Source: Methanoculleus sp.
GTDB lineage: Archaea > Halobacteriota > Methanomicrobia > Methanomicrobiales > Methanoculleaceae
Length of the DNA: 7,802 bases
Assembly: GCA_028698765.1 (NCBI GenBank)
Contig: JAQVVW010000053.1
Span: 1-7,802 of the forward strand
Direction: 5' to 3'
The notes under the pieces are model-generated. The model searched no databases. It had not been told where the DNA came from and saw only the letters and a list, made by a program, of their open reading frames with translations. Shown here in pieces: positions 1 through 5,937 of the stretch. Position numbers and translations under genes: made by a program. Each line of letters begins with the position of its first letter. Within the stretch, counting starts at the first letter, position 1.

Positions 1-169
1 CCGGCGAAAGACCGTCCGGAAGGGGCTCCGGAGCGGCAAGGATACGTTCGCGCCCGAGGCGATCGAGCGAGCGATCGCGGACCTGCCCGACGACCTCCTG
101 CAGCGGCGGCCCGAAGACCTGACGCTCGAGGAGTTCGCGCTGATCGCAAACATGCTCGCCGGGTGCTAG
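1..169 (+). CDS. ksgA: KsgA/Dim1 16S rRNA dimethyladenosine transferase, C-terminal end (partial)
   Basis: This is the last 55 residues of a gene whose start lies outside the window; the reading frame begins at position 2 and stops at TAG 167-169. The family dimethylates two adjacent adenosines in the 3'-terminal helix of 16S rRNA during small-subunit assembly, using SAM. Only the C-terminal helical domain is visible. It starts with RRKTVRKGLRSGKD, which resembles the RRKTLRNAL element typical of KsgA/Dim1, and ends with a PEDLTLEEFALIANML helix that resembles the archaeal 'R-P-E-x-L-x-x-E-x-F-A' tail. The catalytic Rossmann domain is not present here, so the call rests on this tail and on the neighbour: a hemK-like gene follows after 3 nt, as in the conserved archaeal rpl21e-rpoF-DUF655-ksgA-hemK cluster. 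The fragment is too short to exclude another RNA-binding protein, but nothing fits better. Confidence 0.72.
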   Translation, partial: RRKTVRKGLRSGKDTFAPEAIERAIADLPDDLLQRRPEDLTLEEFALIANMLAGC

Positions 170-172
170 AGG

Positions 173-739
173 ATGCTCCCTGACCAGGTCTACCCCCCGG
201 CCGAGGACTCGTTCCTCCTTCTCCGGGCGGCGCTCCTGGAGGTCCGGGAGACCGACCGGGTGCTCGAAGTCGGGGCCGGGAGCGGCTACGTCGCGGCCGG
301 GCTTCTCGGCCGGGCGGCGGCGGTCGTCGCGACCGACATCAACCCCCACGCGGTAGAGAGCGCCCGGGCTCGCGGGGTCGCGACGGTCCGGACCGATCTC
401 TTCTCGGGCCTCTCCGGCCCCTTCGACCTCATCCTCTTCAACCCGCCCTACCTCCCGACTGCCCCCGAGGAGCGAATTAGCGACTGGCTGGAGTACGCAC
501 TCGACGGCGGGCCGACGGGGAGGGTGACGATCGAGAGGTTCGTCGCGGATGTCGGGCGAGTGCTCTCGCCCTTCGGGAGGGTCCTCCTCCTTGTCTCCTC
601 GCTGACCGGAGTTGACGAAGTCCGGGAACTCTTTGCCCGGGCGGGGTATGTTTCGTTTATCGTCGACGAGGAGCGGGTCGAGGATGAGACCCTCTACGTC
701 CTCCGGGCGACGCGGGACCTCTGCCGGATGGGGACGTGA
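173..739 (+). CDS. HemK2/Mtq2-type protein N5-glutamine methyltransferase
   Basis: This 188-aa class I SAM methyltransferase most likely methylates the GGQ glutamine of archaeal release factor aRF1 in the cytoplasm, as HemK2/Mtq2 (N6AMT1-like) proteins do. Residues 7-14 (YPPAEDSF) match the N-terminal Y-x-P-x-E-D-(S/T) signature of this subgroup. Motif I is LEVGAGSGYV at 31-40, the ribose-binding acidic motif is ATDIN at 53-57, and the catalytic NPPY tetrapeptide that holds the target glutamine is at 90-93. Its length suits the short archaeal form without the N-terminal helical domain of bacterial PrmC. The ATG at 173 was chosen because GGTG at 162-165, seven bases upstream, pairs with the archaeal 16S 3' end. 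That site overlaps the end of ksgA, so the two genes are probably translationally coupled. An rRNA or tRNA methyltransferase sharing NPPY is possible but less likely given the N-terminal signature. No frame damage is seen. Confidence 0.85.
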   Translation: MLPDQVYPPAEDSFLLLRAALLEVRETDRVLEVGAGSGYVAAGLLGRAAAVVATDINPHAVESARARGVATVRTDLFSGLSGPFDLILFNPPYLPTAPEERISDWLEYALDGGPTGRVTIERFVADVGRVLSPFGRVLLLVSSLTGVDEVRELFARAGYVSFIVDEERVEDETLYVLRATRDLCRMGT

Positions 740-805
740 TTTTCCGGGTAGCAGGTTCGAGTGTCGCACGGCGCCGCCTGTCGTCTGGATCCTCGGCCGG
801 AAAAT
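739..805. repeat. Inverted repeat between convergent genes
   Basis: ATTTTCCGG at 739-747 is the exact reverse complement of CCGGAAAAT at 797-805, a 9-bp pairing around a 49-nt interior. The left arm starts on the last base of the hemK-like gene (stop TGA 737-739). The rest of the spacer to 874 contains no gene. A symmetric element between two convergent genes could help end transcription from both sides or protect mRNA 3' ends. The large loop makes an intrinsic terminator of bacterial type unlikely. Confidence 0.4.
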
Positions 806-828
806 GATCCGCAAAACGGCATCTGCGG

Positions 829-844
829 TTTTCTTGCGTGTTTT
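829..844 (+). terminator. T-rich probable terminator of the ksgA-hemK operon
   Basis: Two T4 runs (829-832 and 841-844) lie about 90-105 nt past the hemK-like stop. Archaeal RNA polymerase stops at oligo-T without needing a strong hairpin, so this is the best visible exit for the + strand operon. On the opposite strand a T4 run (852-855) lies about 20 nt past the stop of the convergent lipoprotein gene and could serve that transcript. Confidence 0.3.
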
Positions 845-874
845 GATGGGGAAAAGAGTAGCGAGCCCTTCCGG

Positions 875-2695
875 TCACATCGTCGAGGGCCTCTCGAACA
901 CCTCCTCAAACTCAAAGTGCGCGAACTCCGCGAACGGTGCATCTAAAATCCCCACCGCGAGATCCTCTTTTGCCACGGCAAACGCGCCGGCATCCGGGTA
1001 CGCGATGAAGGTGTACTCGGTGATGCCCCGGTACTCCTCCGAGACGGACGCCGCCTGCATGAGCGCGATCATCTCGGGCGTGCCGATGGTCTTTCCTTCT
1101 TCCCGGTAGCCGTCGAGAACGGTGAGCATGTTCCGGTAGCGGTAGTCGGTGGGCCTGACTTCGGCGTGGTAGCCGTCCACCCGCTCGACGGCGGGGGGAT
1201 AGGCGCCCCGGTAGAGGTAGTAGTTGTTCGCGATCAAAAGGCAGTCGTCCGGTTCGACGACGCCCGGTCCTCGCACCGCGCTGCCGTAGGAGTCCGTCTC
1301 AAACGCCGCCGGGACGCTTCCCGTCCCGTTCCTGTAGGGCGCCGAGACTCCTGCGTTGTTCCCACCGGTCCTGGTCCCGTTCGCCTCCTGCCAGTACGCC
1401 CACGCCCCGGCGACATCGTTCTCGCTCCTGAGCGTGTCCATAAAGAGGAAGTTGGTGGGTACCAGGTCCGTCGCGTTCCAGTCCGGGATCGACGGCGACG
1501 AGTGCGGCACGAGCACCAGGCCGTCCTCGTTCATGCCGTTGAACGTCCCGATATAGCCAGGCCAGTCTATCCCGACCGTGCGTTTCGCGCCCGGACCCGG
1601 ATCGGTAGCGATGACGAGCAGGCTGTTCACCGTGACCTTCCGCAGGTCGTTCTCGCCGTCCATGTTCTTGCCGTGGATCACGCCGCCGGCGAGCTCGTCG
1701 TTCTCCGTCATGTTGCCCCAGGCGATCGCGCTCGTGCAGAGGTGCGGCGAGATGCCAGCGTCGCCTGTTGTGGTGCGGTTGATGCCGAGGTCTCCCATGT
1801 AGAGGCCGTAGAGTTTGTAGTAGAGCATGAAGTCATACGTGTTCTCCGCGAGGAGGTCGTAGCGGGTGAGGTTCCGCGAAACCGACGGGAGGTAGAGATC
1901 CGTGCTGCCTGCGTTCATCCCGGCGAGCATGGCGTCGAGTTCGGCCATATACGCCGGGTTTGCCGGTGCCATGTGCTCCTCTATGTAGGGGATGAAGAGG
2001 TCCTCGTAGTCGGCGGGCGACTGCATGAACGACTCGATCAGGACGTAGTCGATCCAGTCCCGGATCTGCGGGCCGCAGAGGTAGCCATAGGCATACGCCC
2101 GCTCCTCCGGCGTTCCCCATACCTGGAGAACGTGATAGCCCTTCTGGACCGTGAGCCTTCCGCCCCCGCTGCCGACGGCGATCTCCCGATCATCGTCGGG
2201 GTAGGGCGTCGGGGCGACGAGAGTTATATCAACCCCGGTCGCGGCATTCCCGGGCGCAACGGCGACTCCGACGGGGGTAAGGCGGGATGGGGTGCAGTAC
2301 CACCCGGTTGGGTCGCGGTAGTCGAGGTGATTGATCCGGCCGTCATCATCCGTATCCGCCCAGGCGTAGACGGTGTAGTTGCCCGGAGGAAGCCCGGAGA
2401 TGACGTACTCCCCCGGCGTGTCGAGCGCGGCAAAGCCGCTGACGTACTGGGAGCGTTCTGGCTGCTCCCCTATCTCCATGACCCTGATCTCCGACGCCGA
2501 ATATGCTGCGGCGTCGATCGCCGCGATGTAGATCGTTCCTCCCGCGTAATCCCCTGCCACACTCCCGGAGATGGAATCTCCACCGGTCGGGGTGGTGACG
2601 TTCGTGCAGCCTGCAGCGGCGATGAGGAGGATCGCCACGCCGACGATGCACGCCGGCCGGTATACGCGCAAAAGGCGCTCAGGTACTTGAATCAT
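875..2695 (-). CDS. Secreted lipoprotein with C45-type Ntn-hydrolase domain
   Basis: This 606-aa protein is predicted to sit outside the cell, anchored by lipid. Basic residues up to 13 precede a hydrophobic stretch (16-29) ending in the lipobox LIAAAGC, with Cys30 as the acylation site. A Thr/Gly-rich linker follows. Residues ~40-165 resemble a carboxypeptidase-regulatory or transthyretin-like beta-sandwich (GEYVISGLPPGNYTVYAWAD). That domain holds a canonical Ca-binding loop of EF-hand/dockerin pattern: D114, D116, D118, G119, I121, D125. Residues ~175-595 look like the C45 acyltransferase/phospholipase B-like Ntn fold, with helical GYLCGPQI near 205. The likely nucleophile is Cys320 in CTSAIAWGN, followed by IHGKNMD (340-346), equivalent to the G-(R/Q/K)-N-x-D motif of the family. 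Such enzymes self-cleave before the Cys and hydrolyse amide or ester bonds; the substrate here is unknown. ATG 2695 was preferred to an upstream in-frame TTG (2728) because it gives a proper signal peptide. It is a single-gene unit, convergent with hemK. Confidence 0.8.
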   Translation of the reverse strand: MIQVPERLLRVYRPACIVGVAILLIAAAGCTNVTTPTGGDSISGSVAGDYAGGTIYIAAIDAAAYSASEIRVMEIGEQPERSQYVSGFAALDTPGEYVISGLPPGNYTVYAWADTDDDGRINHLDYRDPTGWYCTPSRLTPVGVAVAPGNAATGVDITLVAPTPYPDDDREIAVGSGGGRLTVQKGYHVLQVWGTPEERAYAYGYLCGPQIRDWIDYVLIESFMQSPADYEDLFIPYIEEHMAPANPAYMAELDAMLAGMNAGSTDLYLPSVSRNLTRYDLLAENTYDFMLYYKLYGLYMGDLGINRTTTGDAGISPHLCTSAIAWGNMTENDELAGGVIHGKNMDGENDLRKVTVNSLLVIATDPGPGAKRTVGIDWPGYIGTFNGMNEDGLVLVPHSSPSIPDWNATDLVPTNFLFMDTLRSENDVAGAWAYWQEANGTRTGGNNAGVSAPYRNGTGSVPAAFETDSYGSAVRGPGVVEPDDCLLIANNYYLYRGAYPPAVERVDGYHAEVRPTDYRYRNMLTVLDGYREEGKTIGTPEMIALMQAASVSEEYRGITEYTFIAYPDAGAFAVAKEDLAVGILDAPFAEFAHFEFEEVFERPSTM

Positions 2696-2717
2696 TACTT
2701 CTGCATGTAACAGGGGA

Positions 2718-2725
2718 GAATAAAA
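2718..2725 (-). promoter_or_regulatory. Candidate TATA box of the lipoprotein gene
   Basis: Read on the minus strand this is TTTTATTC, preceded by a purine-rich GAAAA that could act as part of BRE. Its centre lies about 26 nt upstream of the ATG at 2695, the normal archaeal TATA-to-start-site distance, so transcription may begin at or next to the start codon. No GGTGA-like site is seen before this ATG, which agrees with a leaderless message. Assigned by eye only. Confidence 0.35.
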
Positions 2726-2730
2726 CAATT

Positions 2731-2749
2731 TTCAAACGTTCTTTTTGAA
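2731..2749. repeat. Inverted repeat upstream of the lipoprotein promoter
   Basis: TTCAAA at 2731-2736 and TTTGAA at 2744-2749 form a 6-bp inverted repeat with a 7-nt centre. It lies just upstream of the candidate TATA box of the minus-strand lipoprotein gene, a position where archaeal regulators commonly bind. The spacing would suit a dimeric helix-turn-helix protein. AT-rich sequence yields such matches by chance, so the case is modest. Confidence 0.3.
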
Positions 2750-2806
2750 GTATGATTGCGTTACGTGAATTAATGTTGATTGCCGATGCCCCCCGGCGTT
2801 CTCGGT

Positions 2807-2813
2807 AAAAAAA
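2807..2813 (-). terminator. T7 terminator of the methyltransferase / radical SAM operon
   Basis: On the minus strand a run of seven T residues lies about 24 nt past the radical SAM stop codon (TAG at 2837-2839). It also precedes the promoter of the next minus-strand gene. This matches archaeal oligo-T termination and separates the two units. Confidence 0.55.
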
Positions 2814-2836
2814 GATCGGGGGATCCGGTGCCCTGC

Positions 2837-4588
2837 CTACCGCCACTCCGTACCCGGCCGGGCGAACGAGCGGTTGGCATCGGCCGCCCGGTAGGGCACC
2901 CCGTAGAACCGGTGGTAGAAGGTGTCCGCCTCCTCCTCGATCCTGAAGTCAAAGATGTCGGGATGGAGGATGTTTGCGATCGCCATCAGCCCCAGGATCC
3001 ACCGGGGGCTCCCGAAGTCCCAGGACGGGTGCATCGAGTAGACCCGCCCCTCCCGGACCGCCGGCACGTCGAGGCCGTGCTCCGCGCAGTAGCGGAGGGT
3101 ATCCTCCACTGTGGAGGTGAGGAAACCCGACGTGAAGAGGTACTCCGGCGCGAGCGCGATGAACTCCTCACGCGGGATGCTGACGCCCGGCTTCCCCTCC
3201 CGGCCGATCGCCCGGTTGACGTAGGTGCCGCCGGCGGCCTCCACGAGCTTCCCCTCAAACCGGCCGGGGTTGAGGGCGAAGAGCGGGTGGCCCATCGCGT
3301 AATAGACCCGCGGGCGCCCTGCGTCCGCCGTCCGGTCGCGGATGAAGTCCAACCGCTCCCAGATGTAGGCACAGAGTTCCCGCCCCGCCTCCTCGCGGCC
3401 GGTCCGGCGGGCGAAGTCCATGATGAGGTCGAGGTAGGCGTCGATGTTGTTCATCCGGTCGTGGAGTTCCTTTCCGAGCATCCCGGTCCGGAGCACCTCG
3501 CCCCAGGTGCGGGCGAGGACCGCCTGGTCCCGCACGCCGAGGCAGGCGAGGATCGCCCAGACCATCTCGAGACCCCGGGTGACCCGGTACCCGCCCATCA
3601 TGCCCGGCTCGTAGAAGACATCGGGGCTCGCAGAACCCCGGACGGGCAGGGCATACCCGCACCCGCAGACCGTCTGGGCCTCTCCTGCGAGGTGGGCGCC
3701 CATCGGGCCGAAGAACTCCCGCTCGATGCAGGGCTCCCCGCAGGACGGGCAGGAGGTCGTCAGGTGCGCCGTTCCCGGCGAATTGAAGAGGTAGACCCAG
3801 GGGAGGACCTCGCGGAGGCGGTCGCAGAGGGCCTCGCTCGCGTAGATCGTCGGCTCCTCGCCGAGCCCCGCATCGCCGAAGGGAACGAACCGCATCACCT
3901 GCAGGGGAATATCGGGGGAGATCGCCGCGAGCATCCGTGCCGCCCCCATCGCCTCCTCCTCCCCACCCCGACGGTAGACGACGGAGGCCTCGACATGCAC
4001 CCCGCCCTCGCGGAGCAGCCGGACCGTGCGGAAGACCGGTGCGGCGCTCTTCGCCCCGCAGGCGCGGTAGCTCGCGTCGGTTGACCCCTTGAGCCCTACG
4101 TTGGCGAAGTCTATCCGCTCGCGGAGGTAGAGCGCCGAAGCTGCGGTCATGTAGCCGTTCGTGGAACAGCCGACGGAGAGGCCCTGCTTCCGGGCCCTCT
4201 CCGCGAGACGGCAGAAGGTCGGGAGCGAGGCTATCGGGTCGTTCAGCGCGAAGGCGATCCCGGTGCAGTCCTGGTCGGCCGCGAGGCGGAGCAGGTCGCC
4301 GGGGGTGAGGGCCGTCCCGGAGGCAGCAAGCGACTCGGCGTGCCCGACAAGCATCTCCGAGACGCACCCGCCGCACGAGAGGTTGCACCCGACCGTGCAG
4401 ACCTGGAGGAACTTCGCGCCGGGGAAGAAGTGCAGGACCGGCAGCGACTCGATCGCGACGGGGAACGCGGCGAGGAAGGCGTCCGGGAACCGCTCGACGA
4501 TCCCGGTGCCGTCGTTCTGGTACATCCGGCACCTCCCGGTCTTTCCCGGCGGGATCTCGCACCCGACCTCACAGATGGTGCATTGCAT
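2837..4588 (-). CDS. Radical SAM enzyme fused to a substrate-binding-protein-like domain
   Basis: This 583-aa cytoplasmic protein has no signal peptide. Its N-terminus carries C3, C6, C10 and C20 in the C-x2-C-x3-C...G-x-C-R layout of PflA-like/AmmeMemoRadiSam enzymes. The canonical 4Fe-4S motif CX3CX2C is C68-C72-C75 (GCNLSCGGC); it should cleave SAM to a 5'-deoxyadenosyl radical. NDPIASLPTF (116-125) replaces the usual NEPT, and STNGYMT (142-148) and NVGLKGS (163-169) are typical later strands. C280, C283, C287, C308 and C310 probably bind zinc or an extra cluster. Residues ~380-425 match the backbone helix, and ~427-566 the C-terminal lobe, of BtuF/iron-siderophore binding proteins (RVYYAMGHPLF, LVEAAGGTYVN, VREGRVYSM, ending FYGVPY). 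The first lobe looks mostly missing. ATG 4588 has GGTGA six bases upstream. It follows a methyltransferase gene by 6 nt and an ABC ATPase remnant, so its job may be to modify an imported metal chelate or corrinoid. The reaction is unknown. Confidence 0.85.
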   Translation of the reverse strand: MQCTICEVGCEIPPGKTGRCRMYQNDGTGIVERFPDAFLAAFPVAIESLPVLHFFPGAKFLQVCTVGCNLSCGGCVSEMLVGHAESLAASGTALTPGDLLRLAADQDCTGIAFALNDPIASLPTFCRLAERARKQGLSVGCSTNGYMTAASALYLRERIDFANVGLKGSTDASYRACGAKSAAPVFRTVRLLREGGVHVEASVVYRRGGEEEAMGAARMLAAISPDIPLQVMRFVPFGDAGLGEEPTIYASEALCDRLREVLPWVYLFNSPGTAHLTTSCPSCGEPCIEREFFGPMGAHLAGEAQTVCGCGYALPVRGSASPDVFYEPGMMGGYRVTRGLEMVWAILACLGVRDQAVLARTWGEVLRTGMLGKELHDRMNNIDAYLDLIMDFARRTGREEAGRELCAYIWERLDFIRDRTADAGRPRVYYAMGHPLFALNPGRFEGKLVEAAGGTYVNRAIGREGKPGVSIPREEFIALAPEYLFTSGFLTSTVEDTLRYCAEHGLDVPAVREGRVYSMHPSWDFGSPRWILGLMAIANILHPDIFDFRIEEEADTFYHRFYGVPYRAADANRSFARPGTEWR

Positions 4589-4594
4589 CCGCTC

Positions 4595-4599
4595 TCACC
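4595..4599 (-). promoter_or_regulatory. Shine-Dalgarno site of the radical SAM gene, overlapping the upstream stop
   Basis: Read on the minus strand this is GGTGA, part of GGGGGTGAG, with six bases before the ATG at 4588. Its TGA is also the stop codon of the methyltransferase gene (4595-4597), so ribosomes ending on one gene are placed to start the next. This supports translational coupling and fixes the start choice. Confidence 0.8.
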
Positions 4600-5236
4600 C
4601 CCTCATGACGATCCAGAACCCGGCCTCGCCCTGGCGGATCTCGCAGGCGGATATCCCCGCCCGCTCCAGGTCCCGGCGGATGGCATCCCGGTTCTTCGAG
4701 GCAAGCCGTCCGGCGGCTTTCTCCTCCCATTCGGGATCGATCTCGTGCATCTTTGCCGTGATCGCCGCCTTCAGGGCCGCGGTACCGAACCCGCCCCCGA
4801 CGAACGTCCTCCCGCCCGGCCGGAGCACCCGCTGGATCTCCGAGAACGCCCGCACCCGGTCGTCCCAGAAGAAGAGCGAGCCCCGGCTCACGACCAGGTC
4901 AACGGAGCCGTCGCCGTAGGGCAGGTCGTGGACGTCGCCGCAGACAGGGCATATCCGGCCGCCGAGCCCGGCTTCCTGGAAATTCCGTCGCGCTATCGCA
5001 AGCATATCGGCCGACGGATCGAGCGCATCGATCGCAAGCCTCGTTTCGCTGCAGAGCGCCATCGCGAGGTGTCCGGGCCCGCACCCGACATCGACGCACC
5101 TGCCCTCCGTGATCCCGCAGGTCTCGATGACCTGCCGGGCGACGACCGGGTAGATCGGTGCGAACGGTCCCTTCGCGATGGCGTCCATCCTCCCGGCGCC
5201 GTCGCCGGTAAAAAGGTCGTGTGAATTCTCTGTCAT
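4595..5236 (-). CDS. Class I SAM-dependent methyltransferase (Methyltransf_11 type)
   Basis: This 213-aa cytoplasmic protein is a UbiE/COG2226-like small-molecule methyltransferase. Motif I is VDVGCGPG (48-55), with an acidic strand end at ALDPSADML (71-79). CGDVHDLPYGDGSVDLVVSRG (99-119) covers motifs II and III, and VLRPGG (137-142) is the usual post-motif. The N-terminus (SHDLFTGDGAGRMDAIAKGPFAPIYP) resembles the 'xxGxxDxxAxxxFxxxY' lead of methyltransferases near metal and corrinoid transporters. The substrate is not deducible. The frame stays open far upstream of 5236, but that extension is read from a damaged ABC ATPase and is not part of this gene. ATG 5236 is chosen because GGTGA lies four bases upstream and overlaps the old ATPase stop; an in-frame ATG at 5251 has no such site. 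It is cotranscribed with the radical SAM gene. The native operon promoter appears to be lost, so its present expression is uncertain. Confidence 0.82.
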   Translation of the reverse strand: MTENSHDLFTGDGAGRMDAIAKGPFAPIYPVVARQVIETCGITEGRCVDVGCGPGHLAMALCSETRLAIDALDPSADMLAIARRNFQEAGLGGRICPVCGDVHDLPYGDGSVDLVVSRGSLFFWDDRVRAFSEIQRVLRPGGRTFVGGGFGTAALKAAITAKMHEIDPEWEEKAAGRLASKNRDAIRRDLERAGISACEIRQGEAGFWIVMRG

Positions 5237-5240
5237 GGTG

Positions 5241-5245
5241 TCACC
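5241..5245 (-). promoter_or_regulatory. Shine-Dalgarno site of the methyltransferase, overlapping the ATPase-remnant stop
   Basis: Read on the minus strand this is AGGTGACACC before ATG 5236. The TGA inside it (5241-5243) is the stop of the ABC ATPase remnant. The same stop-in-SD layout recurs at 4595-4599, which ties all three genes to one former operon. The 4-nt spacing is somewhat short. Confidence 0.7.
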
Positions 5246-5464
5246 TATCATGGTGTCCCGCCACAGGCACGCAGATCCGCCGGTTGAACGGGTCGCCGAG
5301 GTGCACGATCTGGACGTCCGTCCCGTAGGCCCGGCGCATGGTCTCCTCGCGGATGACGTCTTCCGGGGGCCCGTGGCAATGATGCTTCGATCTTTCAGGA
5401 TCGCGACCCGGCTTGACGTCAGGAGTGCGTGGTCCGGGAAATGGGTGATGAGTGCACAGGGCAC
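5241..5464 (-). pseudogene. ABC transporter ATPase remnant (FecE/BtuD type), truncated and frameshifted
   Basis: Only the last ~74 codons of an ATPase of the iron-siderophore/cobalamin importer family survive. The first frame reads CALITHFPDHALLTSSRVAI and continues LKDRSIIATGP, which is the H-loop (switch His in THFPDH) and following strands of such ATPases. At a run of five G (5365-5369, C5 on the coding strand) the sense must shift by one base. The other frame then continues PEDVIREETMRRAYGTDVQI, then VHLGDPFNRRICVPVAGHHDR, ending TGA at 5241-5243. That tail, with its RRAYG..V.I element, is characteristic of FecE/BtuD C-termini. Adding one base to the C run would restore one frame. Walker A, Q-loop, signature motif and Walker B are all absent; upstream sequence shows no match. 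No permease or periplasmic binding protein is present in the window. It was once first in the methyltransferase / radical SAM operon. Confidence 0.75.
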
Positions 5465-5721
5465 GTAAACGGATCTTACCTTTCTTTCACTCCATACCGA
5501 GTATCTACAGCACATGATGCCGGTTTCAGGCCCGCCCCGCTGGTTTGGGGGAGATCTTTCATCCTTGAGATGAAAACGATTGCCTTTCAGGCTATGGTTA
5601 AGTGAAACGAGTTGACATTGGCGGTGAGCGTGGAGCAGCTGTGCTGTCCGGGTCCCGTGGGCCGGGGAGCGCATCTGTCGCCATTCGCGCCTCAGGGAGC
5701 GAGGCCCGGACGGTCTCAGGG
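5465..5721. other. Gene-free junction between two 5'-truncated gene remnants
   Basis: No intact gene is visible in this stretch. It separates the minus-strand ATPase remnant from the plus-strand methyltransferase remnant, and both have lost their 5' portions toward it. It contains a 7-bp hairpin (5557-5575) and a short open stretch ending EMKTIAFQAMVK (stop 5603-5605), which might be the tail of a lost gene. No transposase, target-site duplication or recognisable IS end can be shown. I see no convincing TATA box reading toward the methyltransferase at 5236. Confidence 0.5.
5557..5575. repeat. Hairpin in the junction region
   Basis: TTTCATC (5557-5563) pairs perfectly with GATGAAA (5569-5575) around the 5-nt loop CTTGA. 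No T-run follows on either strand close enough to call it a terminator. It could mark an old element end or be incidental. Confidence 0.35.
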
Positions 5722-5883
5722 AAACAGGTCAGGACCACCTGGCACCTCTACCTCGACCGGCTGCCCGCAGAGGCCCGGTCGGCGTTCGTCGCGGAGGTGG
5801 CGAACCGGTACGCGGAGCGGTACCCCTCATCCAACGGCTGCATCCACGTCCCCATGGTGCGTCTTGAGGTTGAGGCAGTCTAA
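5722..5883 (+). pseudogene. C-terminal remnant of a SAM methyltransferase
   Basis: The last ~53 codons read KQVRTTWHLYLDRLPAEARS followed by AFVAEVANRYAERYP, then IHVPMVRLEVEAV and TAA at 5881-5883. The pattern RTTWxxYxxRLPxExRxxFxxEVxxRY...PxxxxGxxHVxMVRLEVEA is the C-terminal end of Tam-like (trans-aconitate methyltransferase-like) class I enzymes found in methanogens. The SAM-binding Rossmann core is missing. The frame stays open back to GTG 5602, but residues before ~41 (GGERGAAVLSGSRG and similar) do not look like the family, so that 93-aa reading is probably not a real protein. No Shine-Dalgarno site precedes 5602. The intact methyltransferase at 4595-5236 does not share this tail, so this is a different gene, not a copy of it. 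Confidence 0.65.
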
Positions 5884-5937
5884 GAACCGGCATGACGGCG
5901 ATTTGACTCCCCGGCTACGGCCGGAGGCGGATCGGGG

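Noticed and set aside
748..780. tRNA-like segment (GGTTCGAGT resembling a T-loop)
   Set aside because: The flanking bases cannot form the 5-bp T-stem and no D-arm, anticodon arm or acceptor stem is found around it.
1166..2710. 514-aa open frame on the + strand opposite the lipoprotein gene
   Set aside because: It is the antisense shadow of a gene with a clear lipobox and Ntn-hydrolase motifs; its translation is Arg/Val/Asp-rich with no recognisable domain, as expected from high-GC antisense frames.
2726..2728. TTG at 2728 as start of the lipoprotein
   Set aside because: It would add 11 residues before the signal peptide and overlap the likely TATA box; ATG 2695 gives a normal lipoprotein signal.
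2780..4084. 434-aa open frame on the + strand opposite the radical SAM gene
   Set aside because: It is antisense to a protein with canonical radical SAM motifs; the composition is low-complexity and no ribosome site precedes it.
5510..5605. Possible transposase tail ending EMKTIAFQAMVK
   Set aside because: I could not tie it to a transposase family, and no terminal inverted repeats or target duplication were found; kept only as a note in the junction region.
5237..5674. N-terminal extension of the methyltransferase to give a 359-aa protein
   Set aside because: The extra residues are read from the frameshifted ABC ATPase remnant and the junction DNA; GGTGA at 5241-5245 fixes the start at 5236.
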